Of a DNA stretch of 6,199 nt, positions 1 to 6,199 are shown one piece after another. A model generated the notes under the pieces. It was given only the letters and a program-made list of their open reading frames with translations, was not told the DNA's origin and made no database searches. Where the stretch lies: positions 8,977 to 15,175 of the forward strand of contig DHWT01000040.1 in assembly GCA_002413325.1 (NCBI GenBank). Direction: 5' to 3'. Origin of the DNA: Chitinophagaceae bacterium UBA5175 (lineage in GTDB: Bacteria > Bacteroidota > Bacteroidia > Chitinophagales > Chitinophagaceae). Numbering within the stretch: the first letter of the stretch is position 1; each line of letters opens with the position of its first letter. The translations under genes and the position numbers were made by a program.

Positions 1-307
1 TGCCCGGTTTCCCCTGCTCATACCCCTGCGGGCCATTTCCTGCTTCATCCGGGATGGAAGTATTTACTTCGGTTTCAATTCTTGCGATCACGGCTCCTAC
101 GGGTACGACGGCATTTACGGGAAAGAAGATTTCTTTCAAAACGCCGGCTGCTGTGGAAGGGACTTCGCTGTCCACTTTATCGGTGGCTATATCCAGTAAA
201 GATTCATCCTGCTGAACGGTGTCGCCGGGCTGCTTATTCCATTTGAGAATGGTGGCCTCCATGATGCTCTCACCCATTTTCGGCATTAACAGATCGACAA
301 TCGCCAT
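1..307 (-). CDS. 2-oxo acid dehydrogenase complex E2 (dihydrolipoyl acyltransferase), N-terminal lipoyl domain; partial
   Basis: This is the start of an E2 subunit, which carries acyl groups on a lipoyl arm from E1 to CoA in the cytoplasm. Only 102 residues are present, and the gene runs off the left edge. Residues 1-80 are a complete biotinyl/lipoyl domain: MPKMGESIMEATILKW at 8-23, then DKVDSEVPS at 43-51 with K44 as the lipoylated lysine, then the second half of the domain with PVGAVIARIE at 69-78. From about residue 82 the sequence becomes a loose Gly/Pro/Asn/Glu-rich stretch, as expected for the flexible linker before the E1/E3-binding domain. The catalytic domain lies outside the window. 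The MPKMGES form fits branched-chain, 2-oxoglutarate or pyruvate E2 proteins, and the substrate cannot be decided here. The ATG at 307-305 is the first Met of the domain. No clear Shine-Dalgarno site is visible. It lies 34 bp downstream of cinA and is probably co-transcribed with it. Confidence 0.93.
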   Translation of the reverse strand, partial: MAIVDLLMPKMGESIMEATILKWNKQPGDTVQQDESLLDIATDKVDSEVPSTAAGVLKEIFFPVNAVVPVGAVIARIETEVNTSIPDEAGNGPQGYEQGKPG

Positions 308-337
308 GAAGATGATCTTTTAATTCGTTCAAAAGTA

Positions 338-353
338 TTAATTAATTAATTAA
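338..353. repeat. (TTAA)4 tandem repeat / 16-bp palindrome over the cinA stop codon
   Basis: Four tandem copies of TTAA form a perfect 16-bp palindrome. On the minus strand it encodes the last three residues of CinA (Leu-Ile-Asn), its TAA stop and the bases just after it. It is 31 bp upstream of the E2 start codon. Confidence 0.85.
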
Positions 354-1622
354 GTCCCGCAGAACACCAACCGGGGGCCGGGACAAAATAAATCTTCTTA
401 ACAAGTTGAGCACATTGACTGCTGTCAGTTCGATATTTCGTTGTCTGTCAAACCGGAACCAGAGCTTTTGCGTAATGATTTCACGGGCATTCCCGGCGGC
501 GATCCAGACGGTTCCCACAGGTTTATTTTCCGATCCGCCATCCGGGCCCATGATGCCGGAAGTCGCGATGGCATAGTCCGATTCCAGATTGCGGACAGCC
601 CCGCTGACCATGGCGCGTACAGTTTCTTCACTCACTGCGCCATAAGCCGATAAGATGGCCGGATCCACACCCAGCATTTTTTTCTTGATGTCGTTGTCGT
701 AGGCGATCACAGATCCCCGGAAATACCTGCTGGATCCGGGAATGCTGGTGATCAGGTGTGCTACATATCCGCCAGTGCAGCTTTCTGCAGTAGCCAGGGT
801 CTGTTTCCGGGCGTTCAGTATTTTTCCAACCACCTCCTGCAGGGCTATGTCTTCGTCCGTAACCAGCCATTCCGGGACCCTGGATTTCAGATCTTCAAAT
901 ACATGTTCTAATTGCGATTCCAGTCCGGTTGCCGACTTGCCCGTTACAGTGAGGCGCAGGCGGACCATGCCATAATTAGGAAGGTAGGCCAGTTTGATTC
1001 CGGGTGGCAGGGACCGTTCGAAGTCCCGTATATGGTCAGCCAGCGTGGATTCACCCACACCGGCCGTGAGCAGGGTGCGGTGTGAAATAAAGTCCTTCCC
1101 AAACCGGGTACTGATCCAGGGAATGATCTCTTCTGTCATCATACCCTTCATTTCGTGCGGTACACCCGGCATGGAAACAAATACTTTCCCGTTTTTTTCA
1201 AACAACATGCCAGGCGCCGTGCCCCGTTTATTCTGGATTACCTGGCAGGAAGCCGGAACTTCTGCCTGTTTCAGGTTCCGTTCAATCAGCGGGCGCTGCA
1301 GGATTTTTACGAAAATATTTCTCACATTCTCCAACGCTTCTTCGTTGATGACCAGGGTGGTGTTGAAGTATTCACAAAGCACGGGTTTGGTGATATCATC
1401 TGCCGTCGGGCCCAGGCCCCCGGTGATCAGGATGATATCAGACCCTTCAGCTTCTTCATCCAATGCATTCAGGATATCGTTGCGGTCATCCCCGATGGCC
1501 ACCCGGCGGTTCACCCAAAAGCCGGCTTTATTGAGTTCCTGTGCCATCCAGGCACTGTTGGTGTCTACGACCTGGCCAATCAGCAATTCATCGCCAATGG
1601 TAATGATGGAAATTTTTGTCAT
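342..1622 (-). CDS. cinA: CinA-family protein: N-terminal molybdopterin-binding-like (COG1058) domain plus C-terminal NMN amidohydrolase domain
   Basis: The protein has 426 residues, the usual length for two-domain CinA. The N-terminal COG1058/MoCF-like domain (about 3-170) shows GDELLIGQVVDTNS at 10-23, ITGGLGPTADDITK at 66-79 and MPGVPHEMKG at 151-160. A middle domain follows. The C-terminal CinA/PncC domain (about 260-415) has AESCTGG at 279-285 and SGIMGPDGG at 355-363. In characterised relatives the C-terminal domain deamidates nicotinamide mononucleotide to nicotinate mononucleotide plus ammonia, and the N-terminal domain of some homologues hydrolyses ADP-ribose. Both conserved motifs are intact, so NMN deamidation is the likely activity, in pyridine-nucleotide recycling. 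The older name 'competence/damage-inducible protein' need not describe its role here. It lies 39 bp after the thioesterase gene on the same strand. The last codons and the stop lie in a TTAA tandem repeat. The ATG at 1622 begins directly with the conserved TKISIITIGDE strand. Confidence 0.95.
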   Translation of the reverse strand: MTKISIITIGDELLIGQVVDTNSAWMAQELNKAGFWVNRRVAIGDDRNDILNALDEEAEGSDIILITGGLGPTADDITKPVLCEYFNTTLVINEEALENVRNIFVKILQRPLIERNLKQAEVPASCQVIQNKRGTAPGMLFEKNGKVFVSMPGVPHEMKGMMTEEIIPWISTRFGKDFISHRTLLTAGVGESTLADHIRDFERSLPPGIKLAYLPNYGMVRLRLTVTGKSATGLESQLEHVFEDLKSRVPEWLVTDEDIALQEVVGKILNARKQTLATAESCTGGYVAHLITSIPGSSRYFRGSVIAYDNDIKKKMLGVDPAILSAYGAVSEETVRAMVSGAVRNLESDYAIATSGIMGPDGGSENKPVGTVWIAAGNAREIITQKLWFRFDRQRNIELTAVNVLNLLRRFILSRPPVGVLRDLIN

Positions 1623-1632
1623 ACTCGTATTT

Positions 1633-1647
1633 CCGGTAATGAACCGG
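1633..1647. repeat. small inverted repeat between the thioesterase gene and cinA
   Basis: CCGGT (1633-1637) and ACCGG (1643-1647) are perfect inverted arms around a 5-base loop, ending about 11 bases before the cinA start codon on the minus strand. The 5-bp stem is weak and has no T-tract, so it is not a terminator. It could fold in the cinA translation-initiation region. Confidence 0.4.
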
Positions 1648-1661
1648 TTTTGGTTTTACCA

Positions 1662-2081
1662 CTAACTTTTTAAAGGAAAAAAACGTTGCAGGAGGGTGCG
1701 CAGGCTTTCCGGCATGCGGGTCTTTTCAAAACTGCCGATTTTTACAAAATAGAGGATCACTTTTCCCAGGGTCAATAATTTTTTTTCCTGGTTATACACT
1801 TCGTGTTCGAACAGGATCCGGTGGTCTTCCGGCAATTCCCGCAGTATGGTTTTGATGGTTAACAGATCGTCATAATGTGCAGGCCGTAAAAATTTTGTCT
1901 GCATTTCAACCACGGGCATCATCACCCCCGCAGCCTCCATTTGTTTATAGGTAAAACCCAGGTTGCGGATGGATTCGGCGCGGGCTACTTCAAAATACTG
2001 CGCATAATTGCCATAATACACCACATTCATCTGATCTGTTTCCGCGTAACGGACGCGGATCTGGGTTTCGGTAATAAACAT
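1662..2081 (-). CDS. acyl-CoA thioesterase, YbgC/FcbJ-like 4HBT hotdog family
   Basis: This 139-residue protein has the length of a single hotdog-fold thioesterase. The family signature is at the N-terminus: RVRYAETDQMNVVYYGNYAQYFEVARAE spans residues 9-36, with D16 at the position of the catalytic aspartate of the 4-hydroxybenzoyl-CoA thioesterase family. Residue 19 is Asn where the family usually has Gly. The remainder has the expected beta-strand pattern, for example the strand around TKFLRPAHYDD. Such enzymes hydrolyse acyl-CoA to free acid and CoA in the cytoplasm. In many bacteria a YbgC protein belongs to the Tol-Pal cluster, but no tol genes are seen here, so I do not use that symbol. 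The substrate is unknown. It lies between doxX (52 bp upstream) and cinA (39 bp downstream) on the same strand and is probably in one operon with them. The ATG at 2081 is the only sensible start close to the domain edge. Confidence 0.9.
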   Translation of the reverse strand: MFITETQIRVRYAETDQMNVVYYGNYAQYFEVARAESIRNLGFTYKQMEAAGVMMPVVEMQTKFLRPAHYDDLLTIKTILRELPEDHRILFEHEVYNQEKKLLTLGKVILYFVKIGSFEKTRMPESLRTLLQRFFPLKS

Positions 2082-2133
2082 CGGATCGTTTATTTATAAA
2101 TGACTTAGGGACATTGAGCTCTTAGCATGAAAC

Positions 2134-2544
2134 TTATTTTCCCATCATCCCGTCCACACTCACTCTTCCCGGACCTACAATCATAACCGTAAATACACTC
2201 GCCAGGTAAATGGCGCCAAGGTCCACATTTTTGAAAGGCTGCCCGTGGTGATATATAAAAACGGCAATGGATAAATCGACCACGATGATAAATGCAGCGA
2301 TGCGGGTGAACAAACCCAGTACGATGAACATGGAACAAAATAATTCTGCGAGGATGACCAGTATCAGCGAGTACCGGTGACCGATACGAAAGGGGTCATA
2401 AAAACTGCCCGACAGCTCACTGAAATTGGAGATTTTTGGAAGTCCGTGCCCGATCAGCAGCAGGAGTCCGGTAACAACCCGTTGTACCAACAGCGCAAAA
2501 TTGAAAGCACCATCGGAATAGCCAGTCGACAATAATTTTCTCAT
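2134..2544 (-). CDS. DoxX-family integral membrane protein
   Basis: This 136-residue protein is predicted to have four transmembrane segments, at about residues 14-32, 59-78, 81-98 and 108-124. DoxX hallmarks are visible: the first helix followed by a His-Gly-x-x-Lys element (GHGLPKIS, 32-39), an acidic residue opening helix two followed by LGLFTR (76-81), and the terminal GPGRVSVD (124-131), which matches the family's C-terminal GPGR-S-D pattern. DoxX proteins sit in the inner membrane. Members have been linked to terminal quinol oxidase in archaea and to redox or thiol stress in mycobacteria, but the biochemical role of most is unknown, and nothing here decides it. It is the first gene of the minus-strand run and diverges from the TPR gene, so its promoter should lie in 2545-2699. 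The ATG at 2544 gives a short basic N-terminus (MRK) before the first helix. Confidence 0.88.
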   Translation of the reverse strand: MRKLLSTGYSDGAFNFALLVQRVVTGLLLLIGHGLPKISNFSELSGSFYDPFRIGHRYSLILVILAELFCSMFIVLGLFTRIAAFIIVVDLSIAVFIYHHGQPFKNVDLGAIYLASVFTVMIVGPGRVSVDGMMGK

Positions 2545-2559
2545 CTGTATTTATTTAAT

Positions 2560-2567
2560 CAAATGTA
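2560..2567 (-). promoter_or_regulatory. possible -7 box (TAnnTTTG) of the minus-strand doxX operon
   Basis: The minus strand reads TACATTTG here, an exact match to the Bacteroidota sigma-ABfr -7 consensus TAnnTTTG. It lies 15 bases upstream of the doxX start codon, which would give a very short leader of about 8-10 bases. No TTG/TTTG -33 element is seen at the usual distance upstream, where the sequence is A-rich. It is the best candidate in the region, but it may be a chance match. Confidence 0.35.
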
Positions 2568-2618
2568 AAGGTTTTACCCTTTTTTAAGGTTGATCTAAAG
2601 AAATGTTAATCATATCAG

Positions 2619-2627
2619 TTATCCACA
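2619..2627 (+). promoter_or_regulatory. perfect consensus DnaA box (TTATCCACA)
   Basis: The 9-mer TTATCCACA matches the strict DnaA box exactly. It lies near the middle of the 155-bp divergent intergenic region, about 75 bp from each start codon. I see no second strict box nearby, and no replication gene or AT-rich unwinding element, so this is not an origin. It could be a regulatory DnaA site or a chance match. Confidence 0.4.
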
Positions 2628-2699
2628 AGCTGTTTGGAACAATCTTTGGTATTAGGGGAAATAAATCAGAAACTTGGGCGTGTGAATAATAAAACCCGG

Positions 2700-5600
2700 A
2701 TGAAACGAGCGATTCTTCCATTCTTTCTTCTGATCTGTTTTTTTGCGCGTGCGCAGCAGACTTTTTTCCTTACGGATCCCCAGGCCGAATATAAACAGGC
2801 TCAGGAATACTACCAGAAACAGTATTATAGCCTGGCATACCCGATATTCAGGGAACTGGAACAGGACCAGGCCGCCCGTCCGCAGGTTTATCAATCCTTC
2901 GGTTATGAGAATGTACATTATTATACGCTGGTCTGTTCACTTAACCAGGACGACAGCACGGCAGTGGACCCCGCCCGGGTTTTTATAGAAAGGGAAAACA
3001 ATGCTGCCCGCGGGCAGATGCTGGCCTACCACCTGGGGGAATACGAGTTCCGCCACGGGCATTACGATGCTGCTTTGACACTCTACGAAAATTCCGGTAT
3101 TGAAAACCTGGACAATGATGAAATTGCCACACTGAAATTTCATAAGGGGTATGCTTATTTTATCCGGAAGAATTTCGATCTCGCCAAACCCCTGTTCGAC
3201 GCCATCCGCCAGCTTCCGGGAAACACGTATTATGTTGATGCCAATTATTATTACGGGTATATCTGTTTTTACCAGAGGAAATACAATGATGCGTATGCGG
3301 CATTTTCTATTGCTGAGAATCATCCCAAATACGCAAAAATTGTCCCTTACTATATTGCAAATATTTACCTGCAGCAAAATCAGAAGGAGAAGGCCGTTTC
3401 TTATGCCGCTGCAAAACTGGCCACCGGCAGCCAGTACTATGATGCGGAACTCAGGCAGCTGGTGGGCCATGGTTATTATCAGGAAAAAGATTTCCGCAAA
3501 GCCCTGCCTTACCTGGAGTCTTATGTGAACAGTTCGAAAACGGTCAGCCGCCAGGACCTGTTCGAGCTCTCTTATTGTTATTACCAGGAACAAAATTACA
3601 GTAAAGCGATCGGGGGTTTCAGGCAACTCGGCGGCAAGGACGACTCCCTGGCACAAAACGCCATGTACCTGCTCGGGGATTCTTATCTGAAAACCGGGCA
3701 AAAAGCAAATGCCCGGAATGCTTTTCTTTTCTGTGCGTCCAACAGCAGTTACCCGGTTCAGAAAGAAATTTCCCGGTTTCACTATGCCAAACTCTCTTAT
3801 GAGCTTGGGTATACGGATGTAGCCCTGTCGGAATTCCGCAGTTTCCTGCAGCAGTATCCGAATTCGACCTATGCACCCGAGGCCCGCGAATTATTATTGA
3901 ATGTGCTGGCCAATACCAGTAATTATAAGGATGCGCTGATCCTGATGGACAGTGTGAAAAGCCCCTCGGCCAGTGCCCGGCAGCTGAAAGCCCGTATCCT
4001 CTATGGAAGAGCCACAGAGCTCATCAACGACGGCTTGCTTGGCAATGCATTTGAATTGCTGGACCAGGCTTCCAAAGAGCCGAATAATACAGCCCTGCTT
4101 CCCTATATCAATTTCTGGAAGGGAGAAATTTCCTACCGGTCCAACCGGATGGATGATGCGGTTCCCTATTTTATTGAATACCTGAAAGCCCCGGTGAGCC
4201 GGGGAGAAGTAAGTCCCAAAAATGCCCGGTACGACCTGGGCTATTGTTACCTGAAAAAAGAAAATTTCAAAGAGGCGCTGAATTATTTTTCCCAGGTGGT
4301 GAGGAACCCGGGTATCAACGCAAACCCTCTCGAGCAGGATGCTTATATCCGGACGGCTGATTGTTATTATATGAACCGGGATTTCAAAATTGCCGTTCCG
4401 ATGTATAACAGGGTGCTGGAATATTCCTGGCCGGCATCAGACTATGCCACTTTTCAAAAAGCCATGGTGGCCGGCGTCAATAGTTCATCAGAAAAGATCA
4501 GCCTGCTCAGCGGTCTCATCCGTAAATATCCTTCCTCCGGCCTCGTGCCGGATGCCAATATGGAAATCGCGAATACGTATCTTTCAAATGAACAATACCG
4601 GGAATCACTGCCTTACCTGAAAAATGTACTCGGCAGTTCGGGGAATGATGCGCTGAAACCCAGGGCCCTCCTGCGTTCCGGCCTGGCCAATTATAACCTG
4701 GGCAATAATGCGGAAGCCCTCAATAAATACAATGATTTATTGAAACAGTACCCGAACTCCGTGGAAGCGCAGGAAGCGCTGGACAATGCAAAATCCATTT
4801 ATGTGGAAGAAGGCAGGACCAGCGAATATGTCAATTTTGCAAAAGGGATGGGTATTTCCATTTCTGCCAGCCAGGAAGACCAGCTGGCCTACCAGGAAGC
4901 GGAAGTACAGTTCAACAACGGAAATTTTTCCGGGGCGCAGCAGAAATTTGAAGATTACCTGAAAAGATTTCCCGACGGCAAATATTTCCTGGAAGCCAAT
5001 TTCTACAAAAGTGAAATGTATGCCAGCCAGAAGAACTGGGTAAAAGCAACGGCCGGTTATGAAGCGGTCGCAGATAAAGCGCCGAATAAGTTTGCAGAAA
5101 AATCCCTGCTGCAGGCCGCCCGTATCAATTTCTTCAACCTGAAGGATTATGCAAAGGCGGAAGTATACTATGCCAGATTAAAAGATTTCGCCAGCACCCA
5201 GGAAAATAAAATGGAAGCCATGCGCGGATTGCTGCGCAGCCAGTTTGAATTAGAGCAATGGTCCGCCGCCAGTGATAATGCCCGGGACCTGCTCAGTCAG
5301 AAGGGTATGGGTTCGGATGATAAAATCATTGCCAGCATGATCATGGGTAAATCCTACCAGGCCGACGGGAAATGCGAATCAGCCATTCCGTATTTCAAAA
5401 CAGTGGCCTCCCTGAGCCGGGCGGCTTACGGAGCGGAAGCCCAGTACCAGATCGCTGCCTGCCAGTATGACCAGAACCGTTTGAAAGAAGCGGAGAAATC
5501 GGCATTTGAAGTGATCCACAAATCGGGCTCTTACGAATTATGGGTAACCAAAAGTTATTTTCTCCTGGGCGATATTTACCTGAAAGAAAAGGATTATTTC

Positions 5601-5732
5601 AATGCGAAAGCTACTTTTCAGAGTCTGGTGGAAAATGCGAAAATTGAAGAGATCCGGGTGCAGGCCGAAGAGCGGCTCGATGAAGTGAAAAAGGAAGAGT
5701 CAGGCAATAGTAAAATCAGTAATGACAATTAA
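2700..5732 (+). CDS. large exported tetratricopeptide-repeat protein
   Basis: The protein has 1010 residues when started at the ATG at 2700. Residues 1-18 form a short signal peptide: Lys-Arg at 2-3, a hydrophobic core (ILPFFLLICFF) and a type I cleavage site ARA|QQ after residue 18. The Cys at 13 is not in an acceptable lipobox because Ile precedes it, so a lipoprotein is unlikely. The rest is a near-continuous array of degenerate TPR/SEL-like helix pairs, with repeated G-Y/A-x-Y patterns followed by A-x-x-Y/F. Examples are LSEFRSFLQQYPNS (376-389), KYNDLLKQYPNSVEAQEAL (676-694) and QKFEDYLKRFPDG (748-760); the 'YPNS' form resembles BamD/CpoB-type repeats. The last part (about 880-995) has further repeats and ends in a charged tail. 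The mature protein is probably periplasmic and offers a long scaffold for protein contacts. It is followed 1 bp later by an outer-membrane-type gene, suggesting a joint role. An in-frame TTG at 2634 would add 22 residues that bury the signal peptide, so I rejected it. The precise function is unknown. Confidence 0.88.
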   Translation: MKRAILPFFLLICFFARAQQTFFLTDPQAEYKQAQEYYQKQYYSLAYPIFRELEQDQAARPQVYQSFGYENVHYYTLVCSLNQDDSTAVDPARVFIERENNAARGQMLAYHLGEYEFRHGHYDAALTLYENSGIENLDNDEIATLKFHKGYAYFIRKNFDLAKPLFDAIRQLPGNTYYVDANYYYGYICFYQRKYNDAYAAFSIAENHPKYAKIVPYYIANIYLQQNQKEKAVSYAAAKLATGSQYYDAELRQLVGHGYYQEKDFRKALPYLESYVNSSKTVSRQDLFELSYCYYQEQNYSKAIGGFRQLGGKDDSLAQNAMYLLGDSYLKTGQKANARNAFLFCASNSSYPVQKEISRFHYAKLSYELGYTDVALSEFRSFLQQYPNSTYAPEARELLLNVLANTSNYKDALILMDSVKSPSASARQLKARILYGRATELINDGLLGNAFELLDQASKEPNNTALLPYINFWKGEISYRSNRMDDAVPYFIEYLKAPVSRGEVSPKNARYDLGYCYLKKENFKEALNYFSQVVRNPGINANPLEQDAYIRTADCYYMNRDFKIAVPMYNRVLEYSWPASDYATFQKAMVAGVNSSSEKISLLSGLIRKYPSSGLVPDANMEIANTYLSNEQYRESLPYLKNVLGSSGNDALKPRALLRSGLANYNLGNNAEALNKYNDLLKQYPNSVEAQEALDNAKSIYVEEGRTSEYVNFAKGMGISISASQEDQLAYQEAEVQFNNGNFSGAQQKFEDYLKRFPDGKYFLEANFYKSEMYASQKNWVKATAGYEAVADKAPNKFAEKSLLQAARINFFNLKDYAKAEVYYARLKDFASTQENKMEAMRGLLRSQFELEQWSAASDNARDLLSQKGMGSDDKIIASMIMGKSYQADGKCESAIPYFKTVASLSRAAYGAEAQYQIAACQYDQNRLKEAEKSAFEVIHKSGSYELWVTKSYFLLGDIYLKEKDYFNAKATFQSLVENAKIEEIRVQAEERLDEVKKEESGNSKISNDN

Positions 5733-5733
5733 G

Positions 5734-6199
5734 ATGCGTCTGAACCCATTGAATATGATGAAGGGAATCGTTTGTTTCACGTTGTTTTTATTTGTGGTTT
5801 CCACAGCCGTGCGGGCGCAGGATTCGACGAAAAGAAAGACCATCAATATTACTTCTGTTTTCAAGCCGGCATTGAAAAATACTGCCAAACTCAATTTCAA
5901 TGCAGATGCGCCGCTCATCGACACCAGCCGTCCCGATTTAAAATACAACCTGCCGGTGCAGTTCCTTTCCCTGGTATATCAGCCGGCCGGATTAAATCCC
6001 GTCGCCCTGCCTGCCGACAGCCTGGAAACATGGAATAACGACAACTATATTAAAGTGGGTGCCGGAAATGTTCACCTGCCTTACGTGCAGGCCGGACTGA
6101 GTTTTGGAGACCGTAAACATTCTTTTTTCAATGTTTTTGCAGAAGGATACGGTTCCAAAGGCAACCTTCCGTTTCAGGAAAATAACAGGCTGGCTGCTT
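5734..6199 (+). CDS. putative outer-membrane beta-barrel protein (TonB-receptor-like annotation in relatives), N-terminal part; partial
   Basis: 155 codons are visible and the gene runs off the right edge. With the ATG at 5734, a signal peptide spans residues 1-28, with the hydrophobic core around GIVCFTLFLFVVSTAV and a cleavage site VRA|QD after 28. In-frame ATGs at 5755 and 5758 (residues 8 and 9) start just before the lysine and the core, and would also give a good signal peptide, so the true start is uncertain. The mature part begins with KTINITSVFKP and later has alternating strand-like segments ending in aromatic residues (YIKVGAGNV, VQAGLSFGD, SFFNVFAEGYG), as in an outer-membrane barrel. 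From memory of Bacteroidota proteins, this N-terminal pattern (FKP...Lys-x-Asn-Phe...LKYNLPVQ) occurs in proteins often annotated as TonB-dependent receptors, but no plug or carboxypeptidase-like domain is seen in the visible part. The gene starts one base after the TPR stop codon, so co-transcription and probably translational coupling are likely. Confidence 0.72.
   Translation, partial: MRLNPLNMMKGIVCFTLFLFVVSTAVRAQDSTKRKTINITSVFKPALKNTAKLNFNADAPLIDTSRPDLKYNLPVQFLSLVYQPAGLNPVALPADSLETWNNDNYIKVGAGNVHLPYVQAGLSFGDRKHSFFNVFAEGYGSKGNLPFQENNRLAA

Larger units (their letters stand above)
2545..2699. other. divergent intergenic region between doxX and the TPR gene
   Basis: This 155-bp AT-rich stretch must contain the promoters for both directions. 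It holds the TACATTTG candidate for doxX, the DnaA box, and a direct repeat AAGGTT at 2568-2573 and 2586-2591 (18 bp apart). For the plus strand I find no exact TAnnTTTG; the nearest is AATCTTTG at 2640-2647, one mismatch, with no well-spaced -33 element. No RNA gene or convincing terminator is seen. Confidence 0.6.

Noticed and set aside
994..1665. 223-codon plus-strand open frame opposite cinA
   Set aside because: It is antisense to a clearly conserved gene, its translation shows no domain pattern and is rich in Ser, Arg and Pro, typical of a shadow frame.
2567..2585. AAAGG...CCCTTTTTT hairpin-like run that resembles a terminator
   Set aside because: The stem is only a few pairs with a bulge, and it lies in a divergent promoter region where no transcript would be ending on the plus strand.
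2545..2699. Replication origin suggested by the DnaA box
   Set aside because: Only one strict box is present, with no box cluster, no unwinding element and no dnaA, dnaN or gidA genes nearby.
3004..3017. 14-bp perfect palindrome CTGCCCGCGGGCAG
   Set aside because: It lies within the TPR coding sequence; a 14-bp palindrome is expected with moderate probability by chance in 6 kb, and no regulatory context exists.
2937..3782. 281-codon minus-strand open frame opposite the TPR gene
   Set aside because: It is antisense to the TPR repeats; its Ile/Val-rich, irregular translation mirrors the codons of the sense strand, and no start context or neighbour supports it.
4189..4204. CCCCGG-TGAG-CCGGGG perfect hairpin
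   Set aside because: It is inside the TPR coding region and has no following T-tract, so it is not a terminator; a 6-bp GC stem is expected by chance in a sequence this long.

Overview
The window looks like chromosomal DNA of a Bacteroidota bacterium, probably Chitinophagaceae or a relative. This is an inference from three things: the protein types, in particular a roughly 1000-residue exported TPR protein followed directly by an outer-membrane barrel-type protein; signal peptides that end in 'RAQ'; and the lack of clear Shine-Dalgarno sites. There are six protein-coding genes, two of them cut by the window edges. I see no tRNA, rRNA, CRISPR array, insertion sequence or phage gene.

The left half (1-2544) is a minus-strand run of four genes that is probably one operon. 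In order of transcription they are a DoxX-family membrane protein (2544-2134), a YbgC/FcbJ-like hotdog acyl-CoA thioesterase (2081-1662), a CinA-type protein (1622-342), and the start of the E2 acyltransferase of a 2-oxo acid dehydrogenase complex (307-1, cut by the left edge). The gaps are 52, 39 and 34 bp. The themes are acyl-CoA and NAD metabolism: E2 makes acyl-CoA inside an NAD-reducing complex, the thioesterase hydrolyses acyl-CoA, and the CinA C-terminal domain family deamidates NMN for pyridine-nucleotide recycling. Any functional link between them is inference.

The 155-bp intergenic region (2545-2699) separates this run from a divergent plus-strand pair. It holds a possible Bacteroidota-type -7 box for the minus-strand operon and, close to its midpoint, one perfect consensus DnaA box (TTATCCACA).

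The right half (2700-6199) is the plus-strand pair. First comes a 1010-residue secreted protein built almost entirely of TPR-like helical repeats. One base after its stop begins a gene with a signal peptide whose product looks like an outer-membrane beta-barrel protein and which is cut by the right edge. The pair probably acts at the periplasm/outer membrane, but its function is unknown. It is the most plausible poorly described system here. The rest is ordinary core-genome content.
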